A stretch of DNA of 64,000 nt from Ascarosepion bandense (taxonomy: Eukaryota > Mollusca > Cephalopoda > Sepiida > Sepiidae). Location of the stretch: NCBI GenBank assembly GCA_037127315.1, contig JBBBDQ010000419.1, positions 6,304,501 to 6,368,500 on the forward strand, in the 5' to 3' direction. How positions within the stretch are numbered: the stretch's first letter is position 1; each line of letters begins with the position of its first letter. Below are positions 22,253 through 33,664 of the stretch, in pieces. The notes below the pieces were generated by a model. It made no database searches. It was given only the letters and a program-made list of their open reading frames with translations, and was not told where the DNA came from. The position numbers were made by a program, and so were the translations under genes.

Positions 22253-22933
22253 TGTGGTGATACCGAGCAAAAGCGAGGGACCGGATGTTTGCTCTATACC
22301 GACCAAAAAAGCAAATGAACAAAAGTCGCCGTTGCGCATCCGAGTTCGCGCAGATGTTTCTGTTGAAAAATAAAAATTAATCAAATATCAAATTTCCATT
22401 TCGCGAGCCTACGCGAATTTTACTTACCAGCCAATGGGAAGCCCAGAATCAAATACAAGTATGAAATCCCAAAACGAGCTGCTTTTGATCCAAAAAGCAG
22501 ATATAAAAAGCGGATACAGACAAGCCCCCAGCAGACATACTGATGCAAAGACACAGAGAGACGAATATAATTAATATCCCCTTGACTTACGTTCCCCTCC
22601 CTTCACCTCTCATCACTTCTTCACTGTCTCAAAAGTACTTACTGACCTAAGGAGCGACTACTTCAAAGACATTCCTCACATACCTCCGCTCCCCACGTTC
22701 CTAAGACTTAAATCTCTTTCAGCATTATTATCTTTCATGAACATTTAACCTCCGTTGGACTTATATTCAAGTATTATTTTAATTGTAAAAACATTAAGTG
22801 ATATGTGTATATATAAATGTTATTTTCAACTCCATTTGCTTTTCTTGATTTTCTAATCATTTTAGAACTTATAGTGAGCGATCTACCACGAGGCCAAATT
22901 CCGTTAACCTGCAACAATAAACAACCCACTATA
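22253..22933 (+). mobile_element. Solo LTR, copy 2
   Basis: Aligns with 171-895 throughout and is flanked by GTAT on both sides (22249-22252, 22934-22937), a 4-bp target duplication. It has CCAATGGG near 22433 and an ATATAAAAAGC TATA-like box near 22500. A roughly 25-bp stretch near the 3' end present in copy 1 is missing. 22940-23740 shows no supportable gene. Confidence 0.65.
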
Positions 22934-23743
22934 GTATCTCGAAACATCATTCTTCGAAATTTTAGACGAGCAAAATAATTCTAAAATTAAGCAACTAATT
23001 GTAAATACATAACCGTCTTCTTGTAATTCTATTTCACCGTTGCTTTTCTATCTGAAAGAAGGCAAATAAGTTTTTCGTTTCCCAATTTCAACTTAGACAA
23101 CTTCACCATACATTAATCAACAGTTTTTAAGCGTATACAAAAGAGAGCAGAATAACGAACGTATTAACGGCTATACTTAATTATCCTTTTGTTTAAAAAG
23201 AAAAATTCCTTTTTTAAAGATGATTGCTTTTTGGCAGTCTGAAGGTGCCAGCAGATTCAAGAAGGAATACTTACCGTCAACACAGAAGACAAAGTTCAAT
23301 TACTTTACTCATTACTTTTTAATTAAAGCCGAGAACAAAACAGAAAAAGAAAATCAATGTTGTTGAACGACTTGACAAAAGTTCAGAAGATTATGTTTTC
23401 CACTTGTAGATAGAGCTGAAATGGTTATTTACTAATGAGGATGGAAATGGGTTGTTTTGCTGTCAATAAACAGTTATTATTTTTTTAAATTTGATAGCTT
23501 TTAAGTCTTAGAAAAGCTTTCAACTACAGTCAAAATTTTAGTGTTTTCTTTTAATAAAAGTACATTGAACTTGGAGACATGCTCTCTACTTTTCAAATAC
23601 CAGATACGAAATAACTAATGTGTTTTGTTTTTCTTTGTAAAAACACATAATCAAAATCAAGTTGTTGTATTTAATAAAAAATAGTTAAAAAGCATATATT
23701 TTTCTCGCTTAGTCAGAAACGTTAATGAAAACATTACTGTTAG

Positions 23744-24812
23744 ATTGTCCGGAAAGTTAATGCCAATTTTTAGTCCGTCATGTTAGAACACGTCAAATTT
23801 ATCGACAGATATAATATGCTTCCGATTCCGATTAGAGCCCACTTCAAAATATCTCTTGAGAAAGTTAAGTTTAAAATTACGTGAATCATTTTAATTTTGC
23901 ATCCTTATGAAAATGAAAGGTGCGTTTTAGACATGAAATGCTTGAATACCGTAAAGGCAAAAATACCTAACAAGTAACAAAAAAGTTATGTGCTGTGTAC
24001 AGTGAAGATGCTTTAGCTGACAGAACTGTACAAAAGTGGTTTAGAGTAGGTGATTGTAGCCTTATTGATGAAGAACGCTCAGGCAGAACCTCTACTACAG
24101 ATAATGAGCAAATCAGGACATTGATTAAGAATAACCTGCATTACACAATGGGGGTATTAGCAGACATATTACATTTATAAAAAAACACTATTCATAAGCA
24201 ATTAGTTCTCAGATTGCTACGATGTTAGTGTACCACATGATCTGAGCGAAAAAATCTTTTGGAGGGCATTTCTGTTTGTAATATTCTGTATAAACGCAAT
24301 GAAAATGTACCCTTTTTTAAGCAAATTGTGATGGGTTATAAGAAATGGATCGTTTATAACAATTCAGCAAAAAGAGTTATAGGGAAAACGATATTAGCCA
24401 ACTTTAGCCACTTTAAAAGCTGGTCTTCATGTCAAGAAAGCCATCTGCTGGGATATAAAAGGAATCCTGTATTATGAGCTTCTGCCAACTACCCGGTCAA
24501 TTAATTCTAGAAGGTACTTTTCACAACTGGACGAATTAATGCCAGACCTCATGTTTATTTGGCGATCCAGCAAAAATTGTTGCAGTTTAGCTGAGATTTG
24601 TTCCTCAACCCGCCATAATCACCAGACATTGATCCTTCAGATTTTCATTTATTCAGGTCCTTACAAAATAATGTCGATGGCAAAAATTTTAGTTCTCTGG
24701 ATGACATAAAAGAACTCATTAATGAGTTCTTTGCCAAGAAATTCGTGGAAGACTGAATCTTTAAGTTCAAGGAAAAATGAAGGAAGGTGGTGCAACAAAA
24801 TGGTTGTAAAGG
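23744..24812 (+). pseudogene. mariner transposase, near full-length, dead
   Basis: Begins with a TIR-like AGATTGTCCGGAAAGTTAATG. The interrupted frames follow mariner order: an HTH region (AVYSEDALADRTVQKWFRVGD, then EERSGR), the second-aspartate block reading VMGYKKWIVYNN, and the third-aspartate block SPDIDPSDFHLFRSL. The usual GDEKW aspartate is tyrosine (GYKKW), and stops and frameshifts interrupt the gene. It is closest to the SETMAR-type mariners by motif. An RTE fragment follows directly. Confidence 0.8.
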
Positions 24813-24824
24813 AATAAATGGTAT

Positions 24825-24975
24825 GTAGAAATAAAAAGATATCCCAGAAAAAGATGGGAAAGGAAGAGTTGAGATTTCTGTGACATATAATAAGGAAGAA
24901 GGCTTGGAAAATTTGACACTCACCTGACATTTTGAAAACTGGAGGAACAATAGGAAACTACGAATTACTTGCATA
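24825..24975 (+). pseudogene. RTE-like LINE fragment
   Basis: Contains AAGGAAGAAGGCTTGGAAAA and the ACACTCACCTGAC segment typical of the family, joined to the end of the mariner. Confidence 0.5.
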
Positions 24976-25159
24976 ACGAGTTCATGAGGGAAATAGTAAA
25001 TAGACAAACCTTTAAAAAAACAAAACCATTTATTGACATCTGGCCATAATTCTCTCCTTTTATTCTTGCTCACGAACAGAGATGTATGGTGTGCTGCCTC
25101 TTAGGATAAACACTAAGTTTTTAAAGGTTAGAGAATGGGCAAACAATTTTTTATACTGA

Positions 25160-25375
25160 AGGGGATATTTAGCGTAAGTCACGTTTGGACGATCATGTCT
25201 CTTTCGATCCTTGACTGACAAAGCAGAACATTTTCCCGCAGTAGGTTACCATTTCTTTCTGTAGTAGACTGGTTGCTAACCAAGGCTATAAGAACTAGTC
25301 TATTCTGTTATTTAGCCATAATAAAAATCAGTCAGTCAGGCGTTTGGGCAACCATGTCTCTTTCGATTCCCTAAT
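25160..25375 (-). mobile_element. Two partial tRNA-SINE tails
   Basis: Reverse-strand 3' portions of the main SINE family at 25160-25325 and 25327-25375. Both carry the CATGTCTCTTTCGA half of the hairpin with the loop in the opposite sense to most reverse-strand copies. Both lack the tRNA-like head. Confidence 0.65.
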
Positions 25376-25439
25376 GAATAGGTATCTGTTATCTACCCTC
25401 CTCAAAGTGCAAAAATAGAGATGCAGATAGATCAAATTA

Positions 25440-26030
25440 ATTAACACGCCTATGTCTACCCTTAATTTTATATGTACCTGCCACTTAGGTAGGTACGGCC
25501 AAATAAAATCAGCTTAGACATGCTATGACAAACTTAGTACCCAGTTATCGTGTATGTGGGGGCTGGGTAATATTTTACCAGCAGCCCGAACGCAAACGCT
25601 TGAGTTCTCCATTTAAAACCAGAACATGTGTCACAACCCATCCCAGTGGGAGGTGGGACAAGCTAAATAATCTTACTGTCCACCATGTACCGACTACCTG
25701 ACGGGTAGGTACAACCAGCTTAGACATGCTAATTCAAGCTTAGCACCCAGTTACTGCGTATGCGGGGGCTGGGTAATATTTGACCAGCGGCCCGTGCGTT
25801 CGCATTCGGTTTCCTTATCTTGTGTCATAACTTGCTCCAGTAAAGAACCAGGGTAAACAGTCAATCTATCTGTCATATACCTGCCACTTGGCGAGTAGGT
25901 ACCACCAGCTACCGTGTATGTGGAACCTGAGTAATATTCTATTCCCCACATTAAAATCGACCTTGTGTCACATCATGTTTCAATGTGGAGACGAAGTAAA
26001 CATCCATACTATCTGCCATGTTTGTTTATG
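25440..26030. repeat. Diverged ~200-bp tandem array, three units
   Basis: Units begin with a near-palindromic ACCTGCC..GGTAGGTAC block (about 25482, 25690, 25877) and share CAGCTTAGACATGCT, CCCAGTTA..GTGTATG and GGGGCTGGGTAATATT. The third unit is shortened. The nature of the unit is unknown. Confidence 0.75.
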
Positions 26031-26351
26031 TTGAAGGTACATCACTGATGCCATATATATGAAGATAAACCAATTAGCATCACCAAAGCAGACAATCCAA
26101 ACATTCTTTTCAGTACAGTCATTCAGTAGAGGATGCCCCTTCTTCAAAAAAATGAACAGAATGGCATTAAATCAGAGAAAACAGGCATATACTCTTCGTT
26201 TGTTGGTTGTTTTGTTTTATGGCATATCAACCTCGGCAGGTCATTTATTGCCAACTAAATTGTTTTTTATTTATTTATTGCTGCTAATACCTTTTTCTTT
26301 AATACTTTTTTCTTTTCGAGTATCAAGATTCATTGGGAGTTGTTTTTAAGG

Positions 26352-26527
26352 GCAGGGTCCGCAAGTCCTACCCTGTTATTTACCCCATAACTGGAAGGAC
26401 GGGACGGATTAATACCTTTCCCAAGGGTACCAGTGCTTAAGTGAATGAAGGGTATTCAACTGGAATTCGAACTCGGCTCACCGATTTCTCTTTCCGAGAA
26501 GATATCCACTGCACCACAACGCACATT
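26352..26527 (-). mobile_element. tRNA-SINE, 3'-truncated
   Basis: Reverse-strand head and front half of the main SINE, starting about 11 nt downstream of the 5S sequence on the same strand. The tail half is absent. 26040-26350 shows no feature. Confidence 0.8.
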
Positions 26528-26537
26528 CGTCACTAAA

Positions 26538-26656
26538 CGCTTACAGCACCTCGTATCCCCAAGCGGTCACCCATCTAAGTACTGACCAAGCTCAACGTTG
26601 CTTAACTTCGGTGATCGAACGAGAACCGGTGTATTCAACGTGATATGGCCGTAAGC
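26538..26656 (-). rRNA. 5S rRNA gene or 5S-derived sequence
   Basis: The 119-nt reverse-strand sequence aligns end to end with animal 5S rRNA: a GGCCATATCACGTTGAA start, CACCGGTTCTCG, the internal-promoter region GTTAAGCAACGTTGAGC followed by TAGATGGGTGACCG, and GAGGTGCTGTAAGC at the end. The terminal helix is intact (GCTTAC pairs with GTAAGC). Some changes are present in helix III and IV, and only TTTA follows the 3' end, a weak pol III terminator. It may be an active dispersed copy, a pseudogene or the head of a composite SINE. Confidence 0.8.
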
Positions 26657-26783
26657 CTCTTCGTTTGTAGTGAGGTAACTAATTATAATAAACCATTAAA
26701 AATGTGGAATAAGCAATACAATCGATGGAATCGAGAATAAAGTTATTGATGAAGTCAATGATAATGCAGTGGATAACCTAGAA

Positions 26784-26870
26784 CAGTGTTCCCTAACCTC
26801 GGCGATATCACCTACCGGCGGGCGATTTCAACTGTTGGATAGGCGATGAGCAACTAAACAGACGAGGAAT
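26784..26870 (+). mobile_element. hAT-like terminal region
   Basis: CAGTGTTCCCTAACCTCGGCG resembles hAT-superfamily ends, which often start CAGTG followed by TTCCCAACC. No transposase or opposite terminus is seen before the mariner at 27146. Confidence 0.3.
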
Positions 26871-27145
26871 CGGAAATTTATTCAACATATGCTACTTGAA
26901 AAAATATTCAAAGGACATATGCAAAGAACATTTATAAAAAAATAAACAAAATAAAGCAGGAGGCTAATTGAGAATAATATATCCCCGTAAAGAACGATAA
27001 TTTTTTATTTTCTATAGTTTTGAGAAAGGTCATTAACATTCAAATAGTTCTTCATAAGAAATAACAATTTTCGTTTATAAATCAGATAAGGGAAGACAAA
27101 GAACAACATATAAATATTCACTAAATTTAATTAATTTCTAGTCGT

Positions 27146-27990
27146 GTAACACATCACTCAATAATTTCCGGGCCTGACATAGAGTTAGCGCCACTAATAA
27201 AAAATCCTTATGATTTTTATGAAATACTAACCTGCAAACGGTACATGACAAAATTTGGGCCAAATCGGATTATTATTTTACAAATTACAGTTATTGAAGT
27301 GAAGCTATGTGCGTTGTGGTACAGTGGATACCGATTCGGACATGATCGCCCAAGCCTGTTTCACGTATGGCACTAAACTGACAGACTGTTACAAATTTTC
27401 AAAACAATGGAAAAATCTGAATTTCGTGTGATGATAAAGCATTGCTTTCTGTTGGGAAAAATACTGTTCAAACAAAGCAATGGCTTGATAAGTGTTATTC
27501 GGACTCTGCTCCGTCGGTAACAACGGTTAAGAGGTGGCATGCTGATTTTAAACGCAAATGATGCTGACCCCTCAGGTAGCCCCAAATCGGCAGTTGTCCC
27601 GAAAAAAAACCAAAAAAAAAACCCCAAAATTCACAAACTTGTTTTGGTTGATCGTAAATTGAAGTTATATGAGATAGCAGAGCAATTGAACATATGAGAA
27701 GGCAGTGTATTCACCATTTTGCATGAACATTTTTCAACGAAAAAGCTGTGTTCAAAGTGGGTGCCGCGTTTGCTCACAGTCGATCAAAAACAACAACACG
27801 TCGACAATTAAGAGCGTTGTTTGCAACTGTTTCAAGGCAAAAAAAAGAAGTTTTTGCGTAAATATGTGACAATGGATGAAACATGGATCTACCACTTCAC
27901 TCTGAGTCAAATCGACAGTCAGCTGAGCGGACAGCAGCAGGTGAATGCCATCAAAAGCGACCGAAGACCAAAACATCAGCAGGCAAAGTA
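27146..27990 (+). pseudogene. mariner transposase, dead, interrupted by a mini-SINE
   Basis: 5' terminal block TAACACATCACTCAATAA..CGGGCCTGACAT, then the transposase from about 27395: KTVQTKQWLDKC-like start, a KFTNLFWLIVN-type HTH region, LTVDQKQQ, and the catalytic TMDETWIYHF block at about 27870 followed by SNRQSAE and GRPKTKTSAGK-like residues. Frameshifts and stops occur (27560, 27697). It ends abruptly after AGCAGGCAAAG where a minisatellite starts, so the last third with the third aspartate is missing. Confidence 0.8.
27303..27388 (+). mobile_element. Internally deleted tRNA-SINE (~85 bp)
   Basis: The A-box part of the SINE head (GTGCGTTGTGGTACAGTGGATACC) is joined straight to the CATGATCGCCC tail and ACTGAC end, skipping about 210 bp including the B box. 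It sits inside the mariner 5' region. Confidence 0.75.
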
Positions 27991-28385
27991 GATAGAATCA
28001 ACAGGATAAGTATCGAGGAGTAGACATGGTCAACAGGACGAGTATCGAGAAAGAGCAGATATGATCAACAGAATGAGTATCGAGAAAGAGTAGACAGGGT
28101 CAACAGGATGAGTATCGAGAAGGAGTAGACATAGACAACAGGATTAGTGTCAAGATGGAGTAGGAATAATTAACAGGATGAGAATCTAGAAGGAGTAGAC
28201 ATGGTCAACAGGATGCGTATCGTGAAGGAGTAAACATAGTCAACAGGATGAGTATCGAGAAAGAGGTGACATGGTTAATACGATTAGTATCGAAAAGGAG
28301 TAGACAAATTAAACAGGATGAGTATGAAGAAGGAGTAGATATAGTGAGCAGGATGAGCATCGAAAAGAAGTAGACAGCATCATCA
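27990..28385. repeat. Minisatellite, ~36-bp period
   Basis: About ten degenerate units built on CAACAGGATGAGTATCGAG followed by AAGGAGTAGACAT. A short relic of the same unit, reverse-oriented, lies at 34330-34400. It starts exactly at the truncation of the mariner. Confidence 0.9.
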
Positions 28386-28872
28386 ACAGCAGCTACTTCA
28401 ATTTTTGGGGGGGTTTGTGGATGATTAAATGATTATTTTTTATTCGTTGTTCGTGAATGTATTCGTTTATTTTTTCCATTGTCATTGCTATTTTTAATAA
28501 AAATAAATATAGTACTACTTACTGTGGATGGTGACTGGTTGCATGGTAAGATAAATTAGATATTGATAATATATGTACTGATATATTGGTGTTGTGGATT
28601 AAAGCAATATTACGATCATTACTTTGTTTCCTGAGTTCTTGGGGTTTATGGCTGGTGATGGTGCACAGATAAAGGCACAATAGTTCATTCCGACTAATGA
28701 ACATAAAACACCTCCCTTATGTACATACGTAAGGAATTTATTATATTTCCTATTTTACTTAATTAGGTAAAGTTACAAACAGATAATCGCTATATAGTCA
28801 TACAATAATAGTAAACTAATATAAGTAATAATTATCTTCCTTATTATAATAAGTAATACACAGTTGTGTACT

Positions 28873-28942
<70 letters not shown>

Positions 28943-29115
28943 CAGATAGGTGTGAGATCTATCACTGATATTGAGCGCATATATAATATATAAATAATAT
29001 AATATATATAACAAATTGTATATATTAGTGTTGTGGATTAAAATACATACATTTTTCACACAAACACACACACACACATATATATATAGAGAGAGATATC
29101 CCTCCTGTCAGGTTC

Positions 29116-29172
<57 letters not shown>

Positions 29173-29380
29173 GAAGAGAGAGAGAGTGAGAGAAAATAGC
29201 GACGCAGCGTAGGCTCAGTTGATTCTCTTTATTACCAGTTATTAAACTTTACTACCAATTATGAAAGCTCTTTTTGCGTGTTTGTTCTTTAACAGTGCTT
29301 TATTATTTTATTGCTTATAATAATTATGTCGTCAAATAGTGAAGAATATATATAACTACAATATACTTTACTGTACCATA
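28386..29380. repeat. AT-rich region with (CA)n, (GA)n and a short direct repeat
   Basis: CA run 28878-28925 and GA run 29118-29166. The segment around ATTGGTGTTGTGGATTAAA (28585) recurs at 29025. No gene is supported. Confidence 0.7.
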
Positions 29381-30115
29381 TCCAAACTTATTTATAAATG
29401 GAACTTTGTCTGTGTGTGTGTGTGTGTGTGTCTGTGTGTGTCTGTGTGTGTGTGTGTCTATGTGTGTGTCCGTTAAATATAGACTGAACCGATTTTCTTG
29501 AAAACTTACACAGTTGTACTATAAGCGTCTGCGAGTGTTCTTAGCTCGGTTTTGTGTCGAGGTACCCCCGATAAATATCGAAAATCGATAATCGAAAAAA
29601 TTGGGTTTTAGAAGGAGTGGTCCGATTTTAATCAAATTTGATACACTCATAGACAAAGACATAAGAAACGATATTCAGAAGTTTCAAGGTTGCAGTTCTT
29701 ACAATACTGCAGAAATCGATAATGTATATATATAAAAGGCAAGATGTTTGTGTGTGTTTTTTTTTCTGCCCCTATGTCTGTATTTTTTCAGCCCTTTTAT
29801 TTTAGTTTTTGCTTCGGGTTTGGCTCTAAGTAGGTATAATTGTAGTTCTTAGTTTCAGTCATGATACCATTTACTCAGAACACTTATTTAGCCTTCAAGA
29901 TTCAGTTTACGACAAAACAAACTTATTTGAAATAGATACCAGGAAATCAAAATTTGATCCATTTTTTTTTCTTTCAGTCTACGGTTTCGCTTTAACTGGA
30001 AACAATTATTGCTTTTTAGTCTTTCGTGCCAACGTCCAAAGAGTCTGAGCTCCAGGACCATGGATTAGTTTTAAAGCTTTCATGACACCCGAGCAACTCC
30101 GGGCTATACTACTAG
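29381..30115 (+). mobile_element. Non-autonomous Helitron with internal insertion
   Basis: Starts TCCAAACTTATTTATAA preceded by A, and ends with a CCCGAGCAACTCCGGG hairpin (30088-30103) 8 nt before CTAG, followed by T: the hallmarks of Helitrons (TC start, 3' hairpin, CTRR end, insertion between A and T). Compared with 31481-31983 it carries about 200 bp extra from about 29718, itself beginning TATATATAAAAGGCAAGATGT. No coding capacity for Rep/helicase. Confidence 0.8.
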
Positions 30116-30127
30116 TTATATATATTA

Positions 30128-30530
30128 TATTCTAATTCTAACCTAAAAATTCCAGCTATGAAGTAGTAAAAAAAAAAAAAAAAATAAAATCCAGCCTGCT
30201 GTTTAAAATTATTGTTTACCTATTTAAGTATTGTGTGGTCCCACTGTGTATCTTACTCAGACAAAATACTTCTCTTCAAAATTTAATTAATTAAAATGTT
30301 TCATTTATAACTTATACTCCAACATAACTAAAAATAATTATTTTACTAAAATAAATGACTCAAATAATACGAAATTATTTTTCTTACTACAATATATCTA
30401 AGTATATCATAATTATTTAATCCTAATTCTAACCTAAACACTCCAGCCACTTTATTCATGAAGTAGAAAAAAAAATTAAATTAAAAAAAACTAAAATCCA
30501 ACCTGCTGTTAAAATTATTGTCTACCCATT
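30128..30530. repeat. Imperfect direct repeat
   Basis: The block CTAATTCTAACCTAAA ... CCAGCCTGCTGTT ... AAAATTATTGT at 30128-30230 recurs at 30420-30530. Origin unknown. Confidence 0.6.
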
Positions 30531-30846
30531 TAAACAAATCTATATTCCTATTATGTATCTTATCCAAACAAAATTAAAAATAACATGTCTAGACTCCAGG
30601 CCATCCTGCTTCCTTTCGCGACTTAGATCTTAAAATTCCATGGTTACCTAATTCTCATTTTGTTTGAACAATATAGACACACCTAAAGCGTTTTCTTCAA
30701 CTACCTCTCCCTAATTTTCTAAATAACCATTTTCACCATTTATTTTAATATATCACCTGAAGAAAATACTATTGTTCTGAAACTTAAAAATTTTTCTGTA
30801 TTGATCTAAGGCTTTTATAAACCATTGTAATAACAAAATTACATTA

Positions 30847-30850
<4 letters not shown>

Positions 30851-30900
<50 letters not shown>
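30851..30900. repeat. (TA)n microsatellite
   Basis: Pure TA run. The neighbouring 30535-31060 is AT-rich with no gene; 31060-31320 matches the dispersed repeat at 7600-7810. Confidence 0.9.
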
Positions 30901-30906
<6 letters not shown>

Positions 30907-31480
30907 CCTACCATGCTTAGGGGAATTTTTTGTTCCTTATATTTTAAAGTAAAATAATCACTACTCAATATATATGTTGCCGTCATTTTAGACGGCATAT
31001 CTAAATAAATATTTCGCTGTCATTCTTGACGGTACGGCCTATGTTTAATAAATGTTTAATAATATGTCCAAAATGCGATAATTTGTTACGACAGAAAGGA
31101 AAATTTTGTAGTAGAGTCGGCAACTTAAAATTCTCAAATATTTATTCCCAAAATATTTTAATAGTAAATAATTGAAATAAAGAAAATTCCAGGAATAGAT
31201 TTTAGCCATAAAAATAAAATTACCTATTCTTCCAAAGAAATTTAATTTCAGTATTAAATAATTCAAATTGAGTTGATATGCAATTAAACAAACCGAACCA
31301 AACCATACAGGAAATATAAACTACATTAATCATCCGATAAAACGCGTTAGAGATCGATTGAAGGCCAACTTAAGTTATTTATATTGGGTAAATTTGAAGA
31401 AGAAAAAACTCTTTTGTTTGCAAGGAGAATTTTGAACCTCCAAGTTGAATTAAAACAGATCAACTTTTAAAATATTGAAA

Positions 31481-31983
31481 TCTAAACTTATTTATAACTG
31501 GAACTTTGTCTCTGTGTGTGTGTGTATCCGTTACCTATAGACTCCGAAACGGCTGAACCAATTTTCTTAAAAATTTACACAGTTGTACTATAAGCATCTG
31601 CGAGTGTTTTCATAGCTAGATTTTGTGTCAAGATACCGCCGATAAATATCGAAAATCGATAATCGAAAAAATCTGGTTATAGAAGGAGTGGTCCGATTTT
31701 AATCAAATTTGATACACTCATAGACAAAGACATAAGAAACGATATTCAGAAGTTTCAAGGTTGCAGTTCTAACAATAGTGCAGAAAATTTGATATTGATA
31801 CCAGGAAATCAAAATTTAACTTGCATCCATTCATTTTTCTTTCAGTCTACGGTTTCGCTTTAACTGGAAACAACTATTGCTTTTTAGTCTTTCGTGCCAA
31901 CGTCCAAAGAGTCAGAGCTCCAGGATCGTGGATTAGTTTTAAAGCTTTCATTACACCCGAGCAATGCCGGGCTATACTGCTAG
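31481..31983 (+). mobile_element. Non-autonomous Helitron, complete (503 bp)
   Basis: TC start at 31481 after A, GTGTGTG tract, a block of near-inverted AATATCGAAAATCGATAATC, and a terminal CCCGAGCAATGCCGGG hairpin (31956-31971) 8 nt upstream of CTAG (31980-31983) followed by T. It is the cleanest copy in the window and gives the element's length. No open frame of the Helitron replicase is present. Confidence 0.85.
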
Positions 31984-32149
31984 TAGTAATATATAATAGT
32001 GTTGGTACAAACTGGACTATCAATAAGATTTTGTCTAATCATCTTTTATGTGGCGTGTTCCATAAAGACGCAGGTGAGCATGGCACCACATCTTCCTATC
32101 CATTGAATTTCTTTTCTCCCCAAACCTCCATTTACTAAAGCTCGTCAAG

Positions 32150-32290
32150 TACGTTACGTGCTGCTTGTCTTCGTCTCTATTTCCTCAATCTGTTTCGTAA
32201 GTATCAGATTTTCTAAGTCCTCCTTCCTCGTTACGTACCCCAGAAATTTCAACTGCCACTTCTTGATGTTAAGTATAAGTTTCATGTCAC
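32150..32290 (-). pseudogene. RTE-like LINE sliver
   Basis: Reverse-strand GTATCAGATTTTCTAAGTCC and CAGAAATTTCAACTGCC correspond to the NLIL and KLKFLG coding segments of the family. Confidence 0.5.
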
Positions 32291-32344
32291 TATATCTGAA
32301 ATACTCTGGGTGCTACAAGACCTCATACAGATGGTAGCTTAAGA

Positions 32345-33085
32345 AAGCGGAAAGAAATGACTACAAATAAACAAGAAAACGGAATGCATGGTCATCAGTA
32401 AAAAGAAAAGCCCAAAATGCCAACTACATGTCGGAGACACTAAAATCAGACAGGCACAGAAATTTAAAAATTTAAATAACTGGAAAGTGTTCTAATAGAG
32501 GACGGAAAGTGTAACACTGAGATCCGAAGGCGAATTGGCATGGTGAAGGATACATTCCAGAAACAGAGTAGTGTACTGGGGGGGGGGGAAAGGAAAAATT
32601 AGCTGGAAACAAAGAAAAGAGTGCTGGGTTTTTATATGATGTCTGTTTTTTAATATGCTAGTGAATGGTAGACAATCTATCCAAAAATGTATAGAAGATT
32701 TGAAGCAACCGTAATATAGTTCTACAGAAGGATGATGAGGATATTATAGACAGAGCATGTGAGTAACGATGAGGTTTTGGAGAAAATGGAAACAAAAATG
32801 AAAATAATACTCAACATTATTAAAAAAAAGCTAAAGTTTCTTGGAAATTTAATGAGGAAAGAAGGCTTGGAGAATCTGATACTCACAGTTCAAAGTGAGG
32901 GAAAGAGAGACAAGGGAAAGAAATGCATAACATACTTGATGGGCTTGCGCAAATGAGGAAAGAGCGAGTTTGGGAGGGGTAACAAGAAAAAGCGTGTTGA
33001 GAGCCACTGGTGTAAGGGAGATGTAGAAGGCCATGATCGCCTAGGTCCTGAAGGAGCATGGCACATAGAAGAAGAAGAGTTATAA
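32345..33085 (+). pseudogene. RTE/BovB-like LINE, C-terminal pol fragment
   Basis: Starts within the QKFKN region after the RT palm, continues through DTFQKQ, a G-run at 32579-32588, VSNDEVLEKMETKMKIILN, KKLKFLGNLMRKEGLENLIL and ends in ACATAGAAGAAGAAG. Multiple frameshifts. Confidence 0.75.
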
Positions 33086-33264
33086 ATTACTAATCAGTAT
33101 TGAGAAGAGGTGAATTCATACATAATCAGAATTTGATAAACAAATAAGAAGATATAATGTGGACACAAAGTGGAAGATAAATTCTATATTATAATAAATA
33201 TATAAACTGATACCTCATTTTGTGGCCATGCTAGTTTCTATACATTTATATTCTAGATTTATGA

Positions 33265-33400
33265 GCTTGAGCAAATGGATGGCAGAGCAGGGGTTGGGAG
33301 GGGTAACAAGAGAAAAGGTGTTAAGAGCTATAAGGGATAAGGAGATGTGGAGGGCCATGATTGCCTACGTTCTGAAGGGACACGAACCATAGAAGAAGAT
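33265..33400 (+). pseudogene. RTE-like LINE 3' terminus
   Basis: Only the last ~45 codons (SLSKWMAEQGLGG, VLRAIRDKEMWRAMIAYVL-like) and the AGAAGAAG end are left. Confidence 0.6.
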
Positions 33401-33664
33401 GTGTCAAAGTTTTAACTCGACAAGGCATGCTTGAAAAGCTGTTCGTTTGACATCATTTTGGAGTCATTGTCACCATGTATATACATAAGATGACTATCAG
33501 CAAAGATTTTAGAAATCTTTGAGTAACTAGTATTATTGGTTTGCTTTGAAAATTAGGGTTTTCCATCACGAAAGTTAATTTCTAAACCATACTTTTAAAG
33601 AAATATTGTACCTTCGTCACTAGCTGATTTTAAATGACAGTTTTGGGGGTTAAATTTGAACAAG

